Origin: Rhineura floridana
Taxonomy: Eukaryota > Chordata > Lepidosauria > Squamata > Rhineuridae
NCBI RefSeq assembly: GCF_030035675.1
Contig: NC_084483.1
Location: 186,001-250,000 of the forward strand
Length of the DNA stretch: 64,000 nt
Direction of reading: 5' to 3'
Part shown: positions 24,601-32,180 of the stretch, piece after piece
Layout: the number at the start of each line of letters is the position of its first letter
Numbering within the stretch: position 1 is the first letter of the stretch
The notes under the pieces: generated by a model
Told to the model about the DNA's origin: nothing
The model's input: only the letters and a program-made list of their open reading frames with translations
The model's database searches: none
Position numbers and translations under genes: made by a program

Positions 24601-24705
24601 ATTTCAAGCCTTGACTGGAGCCCTGACAAAATTGGTCTCTGTGTCTGTGGTGCATTTGACCAGACCCTGAGAGTACTCATCATCACTAAACTGAACAAGA
24701 TTTGA
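6471..24705 (+). CDS. WDR92: WDR92 / DNAAF10, WD40 dynein-assembly factor (complete)
   Basis: Cytosolic seven-bladed WD40 protein (Monad, DNAAF10) that works with the R2TP/prefoldin-like co-chaperone in preassembly of axonemal dynein arms. Eight coding exons: 6471-6665, 10206-10306, 12994-13124, 15986-16087, 16613-16728, 18043-18177, 19573-19670 and 24498-24705. All junctions are GT/AG and phase-compatible and total 1086 nt, 361 aa plus stop (human 357 aa). Signature stretches: [19 protein letters not shown] at the N-terminus, [37 protein letters not shown], and a C-terminus [25 protein letters not shown]. The start is the first ATG in the CpG island and gives [12 protein letters not shown], four residues longer than human. 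Large introns are packed with repeats; the last one holds an antisense CR1. Confidence 0.97.
6666..9679 (+). other. WDR92 intron 1, first part
   Basis: No gene. A short TAAGTCC-type repeat lies at about 6800-6865 and a faint LINE-tail-like stretch at about 7865-7930 (TATTTCTATAGTGCTTTTTGG). A T-rich tail-like repeat (ATTTATTTATTTATTACATT, 9520-9600) resembles the ends of reptile LINE/SINE copies. The rest shows nothing recognisable. Confidence 0.5.
9680..9893. repeat. TAAGTCC quasi-palindromic repeat, split by a hAT-like MITE
   Basis: Left part GAGTTCAAGTGGGACTTACTCCCAGGCAAATGTATATAG, right part GTGTATAGGATTGCAGCC. Together they form the usual ending of a short repeat seen at many places in the window; the MITE at 9732-9869 sits between the parts. 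Confidence 0.6.
9732..9869. mobile_element. hAT-like palindromic MITE, family B
   Basis: 138 bp. Left arm CAAGTGTGGGGAACCTTTGG, right arm CCAAAGGTTCCCCACCTCTG, with AACTATAATTCCCAT facing GGCAGTTGTAGTTCAG inside. Flanks GTATATAG (9724-9731) and GTGTATAG (9870-9877) match 7 of 8, an hAT-type 8-bp duplication. Noncoding. Confidence 0.8.
10206..10306 (+). CDS. WDR92: WDR92 coding exon 2
   Basis: 101 nt, [20 protein letters not shown] then [20 protein letters not shown] acceptor, GTAAGA donor. The Trp codon is split across the junction. Confidence 0.95.
10440..11318 (+). mobile_element. LINE 3' fragment, C-terminal domain, clade unassigned
   Basis: An open frame at 10433-11125 (230 aa) is followed by a 3' tail ending near 11318 in ATTCATTCATTATTCATTT. 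The protein lacks reverse-transcriptase motifs. It carries the C-terminal pattern [41 protein letters not shown], a Cys/His cluster of the kind found after the RT domain of several non-LTR elements. It lies sense in WDR92 intron 2 and is 5'-truncated. The uninterrupted frame over 230 codons suggests a young or little-decayed copy. Which LINE clade it belongs to cannot be told by eye. Confidence 0.65.
11319..12993 (+). other. WDR92 intron 2, remainder
   Basis: AT-rich intron sequence. A short stretch at about 12845-12900 (AAGCTTTCATGGACTAGAGTCCATTTCATC) resembles the AAGCTT..ATGCC repeat at 28.1-28.45 kb. Nothing else recognised. Confidence 0.45.
12994..13124 (+). CDS. WDR92: WDR92 coding exon 3
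   Basis: 131 nt, [20 protein letters not shown] then [28 protein letters not shown] acceptor, GTGAGT donor. Reading through the donor gives an incidental longer frame. Confidence 0.95.
13543..13640. repeat. TAAGTCC quasi-palindromic repeat
   Basis: CAATCCTAACTATGTCTGCT, CAGAAGTAAGTCCTGTTAAA and GGCTTACTCCCAGGTAAG, then a second TGGGAGTAAGTCTCTTTGAA unit. It is one of several dispersed copies (also near 6.8, 9.7, 28.05, 34.05, 35.9, 36.3 and 37.6 kb). Confidence 0.55.
13641..15985 (+). other. WDR92 intron 3, main part
   Basis: No coding signal or confident repeat was seen; short open frames here have no recognisable similarity. Confidence 0.5.
15986..16087 (+). CDS. WDR92: WDR92 coding exon 4
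   Basis: 102 nt, [20 protein letters not shown] then [19 protein letters not shown] acceptor, GTCAGT donor. Confidence 0.94.
16613..16728 (+). CDS. WDR92: WDR92 coding exon 5
   Basis: 116 nt, [20 protein letters not shown] then [23 protein letters not shown] acceptor, GTAATG donor (a weaker donor than the others). Confidence 0.94.
17030..17120 (-). repeat. Old LINE/SINE tail remnant
   Basis: AAATTTATATCCCACCCTTC then CTCCCAGAAGAAGCCTAGGGTGGCAAAC is a very common reptile interspersed-repeat end, here antisense to WDR92 in intron 5. Confidence 0.5.
17527..17899. mobile_element. Tigger/pogo-like MITE, copy 2, in WDR92 intron 5
   Basis: 373 bp flanked by TA. Ends CAGGAATACCCTGCTATATGG and, reading in from the right, CAGGAATACCCCGCATTAACG. 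The interior matches copy 1 (2290-2647) in reverse: GGACACTTGCGAG, CGGACACTTAACCTTCGGTTG, GGCACAGTGGCAGCGC, GTACGTTAATGCGGGG. CpG-rich and noncoding. Confidence 0.72.
18043..18177 (+). CDS. WDR92: WDR92 coding exon 6
   Basis: 135 nt, [20 protein letters not shown] then [30 protein letters not shown] acceptor, GTACAG donor. Confidence 0.95.
19573..19670 (+). CDS. WDR92: WDR92 coding exon 7
   Basis: 98 nt, [20 protein letters not shown] then [17 protein letters not shown] acceptor, GTAAGT donor. Confidence 0.95.
20010..20345 (-). mobile_element. L2-type LINE 3' end, antisense in WDR92 intron 7
   Basis: Read on the minus strand it ends the ORF2 C-terminus ([20 protein letters not shown]) and runs into a 3' tail up to GATGTACACCGCCCAGAGAG. 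The same 3' end occurs at 28547-29418 and 53460-53935. The coding end contains a perfect palindrome arm pair, CCTGGCGCC..GGCGCCAGG. Confidence 0.72.
20999..24290 (-). mobile_element. CR1 LINE with open ORF2, antisense in WDR92 intron 7
   Basis: About 3.3 kb. The 3' end is at 20999-21020, where AAGAACATAAGAACAT is the CR1 octamer-type tail; no poly(A). The 3' UTR (GAGCCTGCTGGATCAGGCCA, CCCATCTAGTCCAGCATCCT) is the typical reptile CR1 end. The whole ORF2 is present, but no ORF1 was seen upstream, so the copy is 5'-truncated near 24290. It is closely matched, in opposite orientation, by the copy at 30420-32180. Confidence 0.9.
21208..24240 (-). CDS. CR1 ORF2: endonuclease and reverse transcriptase, 1010 aa, uninterrupted
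   Basis: ORF2 of a CR1 retrotransposon, needed for target nicking and target-primed reverse transcription. The APE-type endonuclease spans about residues 85-330: [36 protein letters not shown] and the final SDHSAIKLN box, with N, E, D/N and D-H catalytic positions all kept. The reverse transcriptase spans about 500-830: [34 protein letters not shown], motif [35 protein letters not shown] and motif [10 protein letters not shown]. The C-terminal part has [34 protein letters not shown]-like segments and a closing [13 protein letters not shown]. Length is normal for CR1 ORF2. All catalytic residues and the frame look intact, so the protein could be functional; expression is unknown. Confidence 0.9.
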   Translation of the reverse strand: MCEGECLTEGGNPTGAEKGPVRNKPPPWDKNQRNDEILKGVGLEVGIVRAGAQDINSEEQNYHRPNHKCQRHLKRDTAYKCLYGNARSLRTKMGELECLVLEESIDIVSITETRWNGENQWDTVIPGYKLYRKDREGRIGGGVALYVKEGIESSKLETPKEADSSTESLWVVIPCPRRDLILGMIYHPPDQNAQGDLEMRYEIEEASKLGNVVVMGDFNYPDIDWLHMCSSHDKEAKFLDILNDYSLDQLVMEPTRGTATLDLILSGDRDLVRDVSVVEPIGSSDHSAIKLNIHVTGQLPRKSNTVTFDFKRGNFTKMRGLVKRKLKNKVQRVTSLENAWKLFKNTILEAQLECIPQIRKGTARAKKMPAWLTSKVEEALRGKKSSFKKWKSCPNEENKKEHKLWQKKCKKTIRDAKKEFEEHIAKNIKTNNKKFYKYIQSRRPSRETIGPLDDKGVKGVLKNDKEIAEKLNEFFASVFTVEDIGQIPEPELTFAGRDSEELRQIVVTREEVLSLMDNIKTDKSPGPDGIHPRVLKELKGEIADLLPKICNLSLGSSSVPEDWKVANVTPIFKKGSRGDPGNYRPVSLTSVPGKLVESIIKARLTKHIEEQALLKQSQHGFCKGKSCLSNLLEFFESVNKHTDRGDPVDIVYIDFQKAFDKVPHQRLLRKLSSHGIRGEVLLWIRNWLRSRKQRVGINGQFSQWRAVESGVPQGSVLGPVLFNLFINDLELGVSSEVAKFADDTKLFRVVKTKRDCEELQKDLSKLSEWAEKWQMQFNINKCKIMHIGAKNLNFTYTLMGSELAVTDQERDLGVVVDSTMKMSTQCAAAVKKANSMLAIIRKGIENKTADIIMPLYKSMVRPHLEYCVQFWSPHLKKDIIELEKVQKRATRMIKGMERLPYEEKLQHLGLFSLEKRRLRGDMIEVYKIMHGIEKVDREKFFSLSHNTRTCGHSKKLNVGRFRTDKRKYFFTQRIVKLWHLLPQDAVMATSLDGFKRRLDKFMEDRAIKGY
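24318..24425 (+). repeat. tRNA-derived SINE fragment
   Basis: TGACCTTGGGCGAGTCACTC, CATAACCCACCTCACATGATTG and TGTGAGGATAAAATAAGATG are the middle and tail of the same SINE family seen on the minus strand at 55475-55640 and 57208-57440. The tRNA-like head is missing here. Confidence 0.6.
24498..24705 (+). CDS. WDR92: WDR92 coding exon 8 and stop
   Basis: 208 nt, [20 protein letters not shown] through ..TKLNKI and TGA; TTCCCAG acceptor. Confidence 0.95.
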
Positions 24706-25165
24706 CAATGGATTTCTAAGAAAAAAACAACGTAAGCATTTCTAAACAAGACCCTTTTCGAAACTTAATGGAATTTCTTTATGACCTCATGCCACTCAAC
24801 AAAATGTAGAAAACCTTGTCTAGGATGCTTTTTTTACCTCTTAGAAGTAGATCATACATTTCTACAAAATGTGCCTTCAGTTTTAGCACATTAAAAACTT
24901 GTTTGTGCTTAACACACTTAAGTTTCAAGTGTCTTATTTTTGTGGCAATACCAGTTTGTTGACGCTTGTTTAATTGTTTTTAATCTGTATTTTGTGTGTT
25001 CTTTGCCCACAAGATCATACCGTATCCTGGAAAGCAACTTTTAGAACCAGCAAGTTTGTTGTTTGTTAGTTTGTTTGTCAGTATGGGCTTGGATTGCACT
25101 TACTTTGTGGATTTAAAATGAATAGCTATGTTTTAATGGAATAAAGGTTTAATTTTTTTAGTGAT
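24706..25165 (+). other. WDR92: WDR92 3' UTR with AATAAA signal
   Basis: AT-rich tail after the stop codon. AATAAA at 25140-25145 is followed by T- and GT-rich sequence (TTTTTTTAGTGATGTTTTTGG), so cleavage near 25160 is likely. The end is inferred. Confidence 0.6.
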
Positions 25166-28000
25166 GTTTTTGGTTATTCACTGCTTATTTAAAATGTCAT
25201 CAACATACATGAATAGAATAATATTGTAATTTGCATGTAGTTCTCCATACTTCTGCCAGACAGAGGTGTGCCTCTGTTTGGATGTCAGAGCAGCCTTTGC
25301 TCAACTTTGTAAACATTTCAGCTTTAAGATCAAATTTGCTTAACTTAATTTTGTGGTTGTGCTTAAAAATGGCTTAATATTAATCAAATTGAACACCCCC
25401 AATCTATATATGTAATTTATTTAGGGGCTTTGAACAGGCATCTGCACTTTGTTCAAGATCACTGTCATACAAATCTATAAACAATAAAAACATAAAACAA
25501 TTTATGATTTAACAGATCAGCAGAAGATACACTAAAGTTGTAGAAATTTTTTAAAAGTACAAAAGCTTCACACCTGTTTGTTCTTTTACTGGAGAGATTC
25601 CAACTGAATTTCCATTTTGATTAAGTGAGAAACATCTATGTTATGTAAGTACAGTGCACTTTCTACATACCGTTTTCTACAAGATTGGAAAAATCCACAC
25701 ATAGCAGAACTGCATACGTTTACTGTAGGAAGCCGTGACTGGTGATGTATTCTTGGCAGATATAAATGTGACAAAATAAAAACATGTTTTTTGTCATGTA
25801 TTAGAGCACATACATAGAAGTGCTATGTGTGAAAATAGTCTTCTGTGAAGTAGTTTGTAATCTTGAAATTTTTTGTTAAAAAATTAAAGTATGGAGAAGT
25901 ACAACTTTTGGTAGAAATGTATTGCAAAGTTTCAGGATCCTAAGGGTGTTATGATTTCCAAAACTACTCAAGAGGCTGTAATATTACTGCTGAAAGACTT
26001 TGTGGCATCATACTCTAGTCCATCAGAATGTTTGTTCTATTTGAAAACTTTGGCAGTATATATGTAAGTTGAGTAGTTAATGGGCATAATAACTGGCCAT
26101 TGGTGCACATTCACCAGGCCTCGTGGAGAATGTGCACATTCACCTTCCATGAAGAGAGAATTGTGCACATTTTCCAGTGAATCTACATAATCTCCAATGG
26201 GGTTTGGGAAATGTGCATATATTGCCTGCTTTTTGTGGTCACAATGGACAATCTCCAACAGGCCTTGGGGAATGTGCACATATACATTTTCCGGTTGGTA
26301 TGCAGAGGCTCCAAGAAACCTGTCTTTTTTCTATCTCTTTTCAGAAGTGTGCAATCTGCATGCCCCCAGGCGGTTCTGGTCCACTGCCTAATCTTACATG
26401 TTCCACAGCACACCCACCCACTGATCAGCAGAGCTGCAGGAAGGGGGGGATGCCAGATAAAGATGAACAATTAACATTTTTCTGTAGTCCAGCCCATTGT
26501 CACCATTCTTGCCTGTTTCCCAGGCAGCTAAGCAGCAAAAGGGAAGTTGCCAGGAGAGGAAAGTTTTAAAACATCCTTCCACCTCCCATAATTGTGATAG
26601 AAATTGCCCTCACTCCACCCCCAGATACTAAGCTAAAGAAAAAGGCTTAATAGCAGTATGGGGGTCAATCATCATGGGAATCTCATGCGAGGGAAGATGC
26701 AATCAGCTGAGGAATTACTCAATATGACTGGAGAATGTACAAAAGTCAGGTGATACATGCATATTGCCAAAGGCCTATTGGAGATTATACAGCTACAAGA
26801 GTGTCTGTATACTATAATCAGCATGGATATTTCGCATTCCGCAATGTTAAATTCTGATGCTTCCCATAAGCTCATTTCAAAACAAAACCTTATAAAACTT
26901 ACAGTTCTGAACTCAGAAACGCTTGATTAACAACCCTGTACATTTTCATGGTGATGCACAAAACAGTCAGAGAGAATCGAGAGTTCAAAATGTAAAAAGA
27001 GAGAAAAAACAGCCCTTTTGGACTTTTTTTCTGTCAGAGTTCTCATAATTTGTTGAAATTAATTAAAAATCACCCATGTTCACAGAGTACCTGTAATCCT
27101 ATTACTGGCCTTGCCCCATACTCTGACCGCCTGCCTGATTTAATAAATTTAGCGTTGAACTCAATGATAAGCCTGGGCATGCTCAGTAAGAACCAACTGT
27201 CAGTATTCTAAAAGCCAGACTCACAGCTGCTGGGCTTGCCTAATCAGGCCCACCACCAGATCTTTATTTCACTTGAGACAGTCATGGATTCCAGCATAAC
27301 CTCCAGTTGGAAACACAAAAGGCTGTCTTCACCATTATATGACACTGACCAATAAAAAGGCTTTGAAATTAATAAAAACAAATTTGACACAGATTTCTAG
27401 GATGAGTAATGAGAGAAGTATCATTTTCTAGGTTAGAGTCTGTAGAAACAGTAGTAACACAGAACAGGAGCAAAGTAAGAACACAAAAACATACAAAAAT
27501 GTAATTCTCCATCTTTGGAGACGGCAGGTGTTGCCACCACTCACCATATGCTCAGAGGCACATGTTACCAAAATTCTTCCAAGCAACACAAGAAGTGGAT
27601 TGGACTGTGAAAGACCAACCCAAATTGTGTTTGCAGTTTGACAAATATGTAGGGCAGTCCAATAGAGAGGAGGTCAGGTCTCCTGCTCCCCTGATGCATT
27701 CACTATAGCTGCCCAATCCCCTGTTTTTTAAGTTTGATAGAAATATCTGTCGGCTATAGCTACGTTCTTAAACCGCAAGGTTTTTTGCTTATTAGTGAAT
27801 TATGTATATTGACCAGGAAATGTGCTTAATTCTCTCTTCATAGAAGGCCAGGTGAATGTACACAATGGCTAGTTATTATGCATATTAACCACTCAACATC
27901 CTCAATATATACATCTGTGGCAAGCATCTTGATTTCTGTGTTGTGTAGAAGGATCTTGTACAGCGATTTTGAACTTAGTTAAATCAGACTTACAAATAAA
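25166..28000. other. Intergenic, mostly unrecognised
   Basis: AT-rich sequence without coding signal. It includes a small fragment near 25985-26035 resembling the 28.1-28.45 kb repeat, and a degenerate repeat cluster at 26094-26290 listed separately. Confidence 0.5.
26094..26290. repeat. Degenerate repeat cluster around GTGCACAT motif
   Basis: GTGCACAT or a close variant recurs five times at irregular 30-60 bp spacing, followed by CACC/CTCC and GAGAAT/GGGAAT variants. It looks like a decayed minisatellite or a piece of an unknown repeat. Confidence 0.4.
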
Positions 28001-28014
28001 TGTGTACAGAATTG

Positions 28015-28115
28015 TAGCTGCATTGTGCAAGCCTATGCATGTCTACTCAGAAATAAGTTCCACTGAACTCAAGGGGAAATACTTCCAGCTAAACGGGTAT
28101 AGGACTGCAGCCTAA
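28015..28115. repeat. TAAGTCC quasi-palindromic repeat
   Basis: GCAAGCCTATGCATGTCTAC, TCAGAAATAAGTTCCACTGA and ATAGGACTGCAGCC mark a diverged copy of the family at 13543-13640. Confidence 0.5.
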
Positions 28116-28450
28116 AGTTCCAGTGAGATAGCTCTTTTTGTCTGTAGCAAAAATGACAAGAGTCTTGAGCTTCCTTAAAGACTAACAGGTTTATTATGGC
28201 ATAAGTTTGATGCAAGGTGTGTTATCCTGAGTTACATGTGGCTGCGGGTTGTAAACACTGAGATCAGAGGGAAGGTAACTGCAGAAAGTACAGAGCCAGT
28301 GAAAGTCTTCTCACACCATAAAGACCAACAAAGTTATCCTGGCATAAGCTTTTGTGGTCAGCAATCCTCTTCATCAGATGCATGAAGCTTATGCCAAAAT
28401 AAATATATTGCAAAACTTTGTTTTTGCTGCAAAAGATAAACATGGCTACT
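28115..28450. repeat. Dispersed repeat with repeated GGCATAAGCTT / AAGCTTATGCC units
   Basis: AAAGACTAACAGGTTTATTA and AAAGACCAACAAAGTTATCC are two versions of one motif, each followed by GGCATAAG; CATGAAGCTTATGCC closes the element in inverse. Related scraps lie near 12.85 and 26.0 kb. Probably a nonautonomous DNA element, class not determined. Confidence 0.45.
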
Positions 28451-28546
28451 CCTGGAAATGGTGATACTTGTGTAATTAACAGTGGTAATGAAGTAGTTCA
28501 TGCAAGCTTAAACCATAATACATTTGTTAGTTTGCAAGTTGCAACA

Positions 28547-29418
28547 TTTATATACATTTATATATGGGCCCATAGCCGAAGCTCTCTGGGCAGTTTACAG
28601 CAATTAAAAACATTAAGAACAAATATACAATTAAAAAAAAAAAACAATTTAAAAACACATGCTAAAATGCCTGGGAGAAGAGGAGAGTCTTGACCTGGCG
28701 CCGAAAAGATAACAGTGTTGGCGCCAGCACACCTTGTCAGAGAGATCATTCCATAATTTGGGAGCCACCACTGAGAAGTCCCTCTCCCATTTTGCCACAC
28801 TCCCAGCTTCCCTCGCAGTAGGCACCCAGAGGAGGGCCTTGGATGTTGAGCATAGTATACAAGTGGGTTCATGTCAGAAGAGGCGTTCCATCAGGTATTG
28901 TGGTCCTAAGCCGTGTAAAGCTTTATAGGTTAAAACCAGCACCTTGAATCGAGCTTGGAAACATACAGGCAGCCAATGCAAGCGGGCTAGAATCGGTTTT
29001 ATATGTTCAAACCGTCTGGCCCCTGTTACCAATCTAGCTGCTGCATTTTGCACAAGCTGCAGCTCCCGAACCGTCTTCAAAGGGAGCCCCACGTAGAGCG
29101 CTTTGCAGTAATCTAACTTGGAGGTTACCAGAGCATGGACAACTGAAGCCAGGTTATCCCTGTAGTTGGGCCACCAACTGAAGTTGGTAGAAGGCACTCT
29201 GTGCCACCGAGGCTACCTGAGCCTCAAGTGACGGAGATGGTTCTAGGAGAACCCCCAAGCTATGTACCTGCTCCTTCAGAGGGAGTGCAACCCCATCCAG
29301 GACAGGTTGGACATCCACCATTCGGTCAGAAGAACCACCTACTAGCAGCATCTCAGTCTTGTCTGGATTGAGCCTCAGTTTATTAGCCCTCATCCAGTCC
29401 ATTGTCGCAGCCATCTCT
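28547..29418 (-). mobile_element. L2-type LINE, 3' part of ORF2
   Basis: The minus strand reads MDWMRANKLRLNPDKTEMLL, VHSLGVLLEPSPSLEAQVAS, HALVTSKLDYCKALYVGLPL, KTVRELQLVQNAAARLVTGA and RLHWLPVCFQARFKVLVLTYKALHGLGP, split over more than one frame by indels. These follow the RT catalytic core in vertebrate L2. The 3' tail ends near 28547 with AGCTCTCTGGGCAGTTTACA (plus-strand reading). It is 5'-truncated and decayed. Confidence 0.85.
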
Positions 29419-29719
29419 AAAATATATTAAGGACTGCTAGTTTTAGAGGAATCCTAACCCCAGTTCGGGAGCAGCTCAGAGTGGAGGATCTACAACCTAA
29501 ATTACAAGCCTGCCTCTCAAGCTAGCCAGGGTGAAAGGTGGAGGCAGGTTTTTCTATTTTTTGCTGCACTGTCTCCAGGCTTCCTCAACTAATGGGCCAA
29601 AGGACTGGGACCCTCAAGGCATTCATGGGGTTCTTCTGTTTTCGGCTTTCTGCTGCCAGTAGCTTCCTGCCTGGCTGGGCACAGTGGGGGCCTCTATAGT
29701 TGAAGAGGTCCCCTGCTGG
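29419..29719. other. Intergenic, nothing recognised
   Basis: Short GC-richer stretch between an L2 fragment and a MITE, with no coding similarity seen. Confidence 0.4.
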
Positions 29720-29836
29720 CAGAGCTTGGAAAAGTTACTTTTTTTAAACTACAACTCCCATCAGCCCCAGCCAGCATGGCCACTGGAGTGGGCTGATGGG
29801 AGATGTAGTTCAAAAAAGTAACTTTGCCAAGCTCTG
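29720..29836. mobile_element. hAT-like palindromic MITE, family A
   Basis: 117 bp, the same length as the 6036-6152 copy. Ends CAGAGCTTGGAAAAGTTACT and GTAACTTTGCCAAGCTCTG. Flanks CCTGCTGG (29712-29719) and CCGGCTGG (29837-29844) match 7 of 8, an hAT-type duplication. Confidence 0.82.
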
Positions 29837-30419
29837 CCGGCTGGTGGAGGAGCACATCCACCATATCCTTATCCTCTTTCAACAAGGGTCAGGAGGTTAG
29901 GATTGCAGTGTTAAACTGCCTATGAATAGAACAAATCGAGTTTACCGAAAATTAGCACCAAGTAATATGTTGTCCCAACATTATGCAAGTTTGTTGCATG
30001 GAATTACTTACTGGCCTGGCCTGTAGGAGTTGTAATACATGTGGCAAACAAATGCCAACAGTGTTTCTCTGCATAAATATGTATCGCAAAATGTAAGTAA
30101 ATAGGAGTCTTGGACCAGCTGCATAAACTATAAAGCAACCTATATTTTTTTTGTGGGGGGGGAGAGATCTTTATATAATCTAAGATATGGAAATTTCACT
30201 CCCTTTAGGAATACCAGTATCTATAGTGCATTGGTCATTGCAAAACACTTGCTGCTATTTGAATAAAAAAAGATACAACAGGGAATAAAACCAGTCTAAT
30301 GTTAGTGTTGTTAAGCAATTTCAGTGTTAGGTTGTATTATCTCTATTGTGCACATCTGTTTTACAAAACCTTACTTTTTTGATGTGAAGCAGAACTTAAG
30401 GAGAATAGCTATGGTTTTA

Positions 30420-31964
30420 AGGGATTCTGAGGAACTAAGACAAATAGTGGTAACGAGAGAGGAAGTTCTAAGCTTAATGGACAATATAAAAACTGACAAA
30501 TCACCGGGCCCGGATGGCATCCACCCGAGAGTTCTCAAAGAACTCAAAGGTGAAATTGCTGATCTGCTAACTAAAATATGTAACTTGTCCCTCGGGTCCT
30601 CCTCCGTGCCTGAGGACTGGAAAGTGGCAAATGTAACGCCAATCTTCAAAAAGGGATCCAGAGGGGATCCCGGAAATTACAGGCCAATTAGCTTAACTTC
30701 TGTCCCTGGAAAACTGGTAGAAAGTATTATTAAAGCTAGATTAACTAAGCACATAGAAGAACAAGCCTTGCTGAAGCAGAGCCAGCATGGCTTCTGCAAG
30801 GGAAAGTCCTGTCTCAGTAACCTATTAGAATTCTTTGAGAGTGTCAACAAGCATATAGATAGAGGTGATCCAGTGGACATAGTGTACTTAGACTTTCAAA
30901 AAGCGTTTGACAAGGTACCTCACCAAAGGCTTCTGAGGAAGCTTAGCAGTCATGGAATAAGAGGAGAGGTCCTCTTGTGGATAAGGAATTGGTTAAGAAG
31001 CAGAAAGCAGAGAGTAGGAATCAACGGACAGTTCTCCCAATGGAGGGCTGTAGAAAGTGGAGTCCCTCAAGGATCGGTATTGGGACCGGTACTTTTCAAC
31101 TTGTTCATTAATGACCTAGAATTAGGAGTGAGCAGTGAAGTGGCCAAGTTTGCTGACGACACTAAATTGTTCAGGGTTGTTAAAACAAAAAGGGATTGCG
31201 AAGAGCTCCAAAAAGATCTCTCCAAACTGAGTGAATGGGCGGAAAAATGGCAAATGCAATTCAATATAAACAAGTGTAAAATTATGCATATTGGAGCAAA
31301 AAATCTTAATTTCACATATACGCTCATGGGGTCTGAACTGGCGGTGACCGACCAGGAGAGAGACCTCGGGGTTGTGGTGGACAGCACGATGAAAATGTCG
31401 ACCCAGTGTGCGGCAGCTGTGAAAAAGGCAAATTCCATGCTAGCAATAATTAGGAAAGGTATTGAAAATAAAACAGCCGATATCATAATGCCGTTGTATA
31501 AATCTATGGTGCGGCTGCATTTGGAATACTGTGTACAGTTCTGGTCGCCTCATCTCAGAAAGGATATTATAGAGTTGGAAAAGGTTCAGAAGAGGGCAAC
31601 CAGAATGATCAAGCGGATGGAGCGACTCCCTTACGAGGAAAGGTTGCAGCATTTGGGGCTTTTTAGTTTAGAGAAAAGGCGGCTCAGAGGAGACATGATA
31701 GAAGTGTATAAAATTATGCATGGCATTGAGAAAGTGGATAGAGAAAAGTTCTTCTCCCCCTCTCATAATACTAGAACTCGTGGACATTCAAAGAAGCTGA
31801 ATGTTGGAAGATTCAGGACAGACAAAAGGAAGTACTTCTTTACTCAGCGCATAGTTAAACTATGGAATTTGCTCCCACAAGATGCAGTAATGGCCACCAG
31901 CTTGGATGGCTTTAAAAGAAGATTAGACAAATTCATGGAGGACAGGGCTATCAATGGCTACTAG
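30420..31964 (+). CDS. CR1 ORF2, C-terminal half (RT domain), open
   Basis: An uninterrupted frame of about 514 codons of CR1 origin. The frame also extends 5' to an ATG at 30324 in unrelated flanking DNA, which is chance. The RT catalytic motifs [12 protein letters not shown] and FADDTK are kept, while the endonuclease is absent, so it cannot mobilise itself. By eye about a dozen residues differ from the 21-24 kb copy over this length (roughly 97-98% identity), which points to recent activity of this CR1 lineage. Confidence 0.85.
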   Translation, partial: RDSEELRQIVVTREEVLSLMDNIKTDKSPGPDGIHPRVLKELKGEIADLLTKICNLSLGSSSVPEDWKVANVTPIFKKGSRGDPGNYRPISLTSVPGKLVESIIKARLTKHIEEQALLKQSQHGFCKGKSCLSNLLEFFESVNKHIDRGDPVDIVYLDFQKAFDKVPHQRLLRKLSSHGIRGEVLLWIRNWLRSRKQRVGINGQFSQWRAVESGVPQGSVLGPVLFNLFINDLELGVSSEVAKFADDTKLFRVVKTKRDCEELQKDLSKLSEWAEKWQMQFNINKCKIMHIGAKNLNFTYTLMGSELAVTDQERDLGVVVDSTMKMSTQCAAAVKKANSMLAIIRKGIENKTADIIMPLYKSMVRLHLEYCVQFWSPHLRKDIIELEKVQKRATRMIKRMERLPYEERLQHLGLFSLEKRRLRGDMIEVYKIMHGIEKVDREKFFSPSHNTRTRGHSKKLNVGRFRTDKRKYFFTQRIVKLWNLLPQDAVMATSLDGFKRRLDKFMEDRAINGY

Positions 31965-32180
31965 CCATGATGGCTGTGCTCTGCCACCCTAGTCAGAGGC
32001 AGCATGCTTCTGAAAACCAGTTGCCGGAAGCCTCAGGAGGGGAGAGCGTTCTTGCACTCGGGTCCTGCTTGCGGGCTTCCCCCAGGCACCTGGTAGGCCA
32101 CTGTGAGAACAGGATGCTGGACTAGATGGGCCACTGGCCTGATCCAGCAGGCTCTTCTTATGTTCTTATGTTCTTATGTT
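30420..32180 (+). mobile_element. CR1 LINE, 5'-truncated, near-identical to the 21-24 kb copy
   Basis: Begins inside ORF2 just before the RT domain (GATTCTGAGGAACTAAGACA) and ends in TTCTTATGTTCTTATGTTCTTATGTT, three or so copies of the CR1 terminal octamer. The 3' UTR matches the other copy closely. It is intergenic, about 5 kb downstream of WDR92. Confidence 0.92.

Noticed and set aside
30324-30420. ATG and about 32 codons fused in frame to the CR1 RT domain
   Set aside because: This part has no CR1 or protein similarity and lies in flanking DNA; the fusion is chance.
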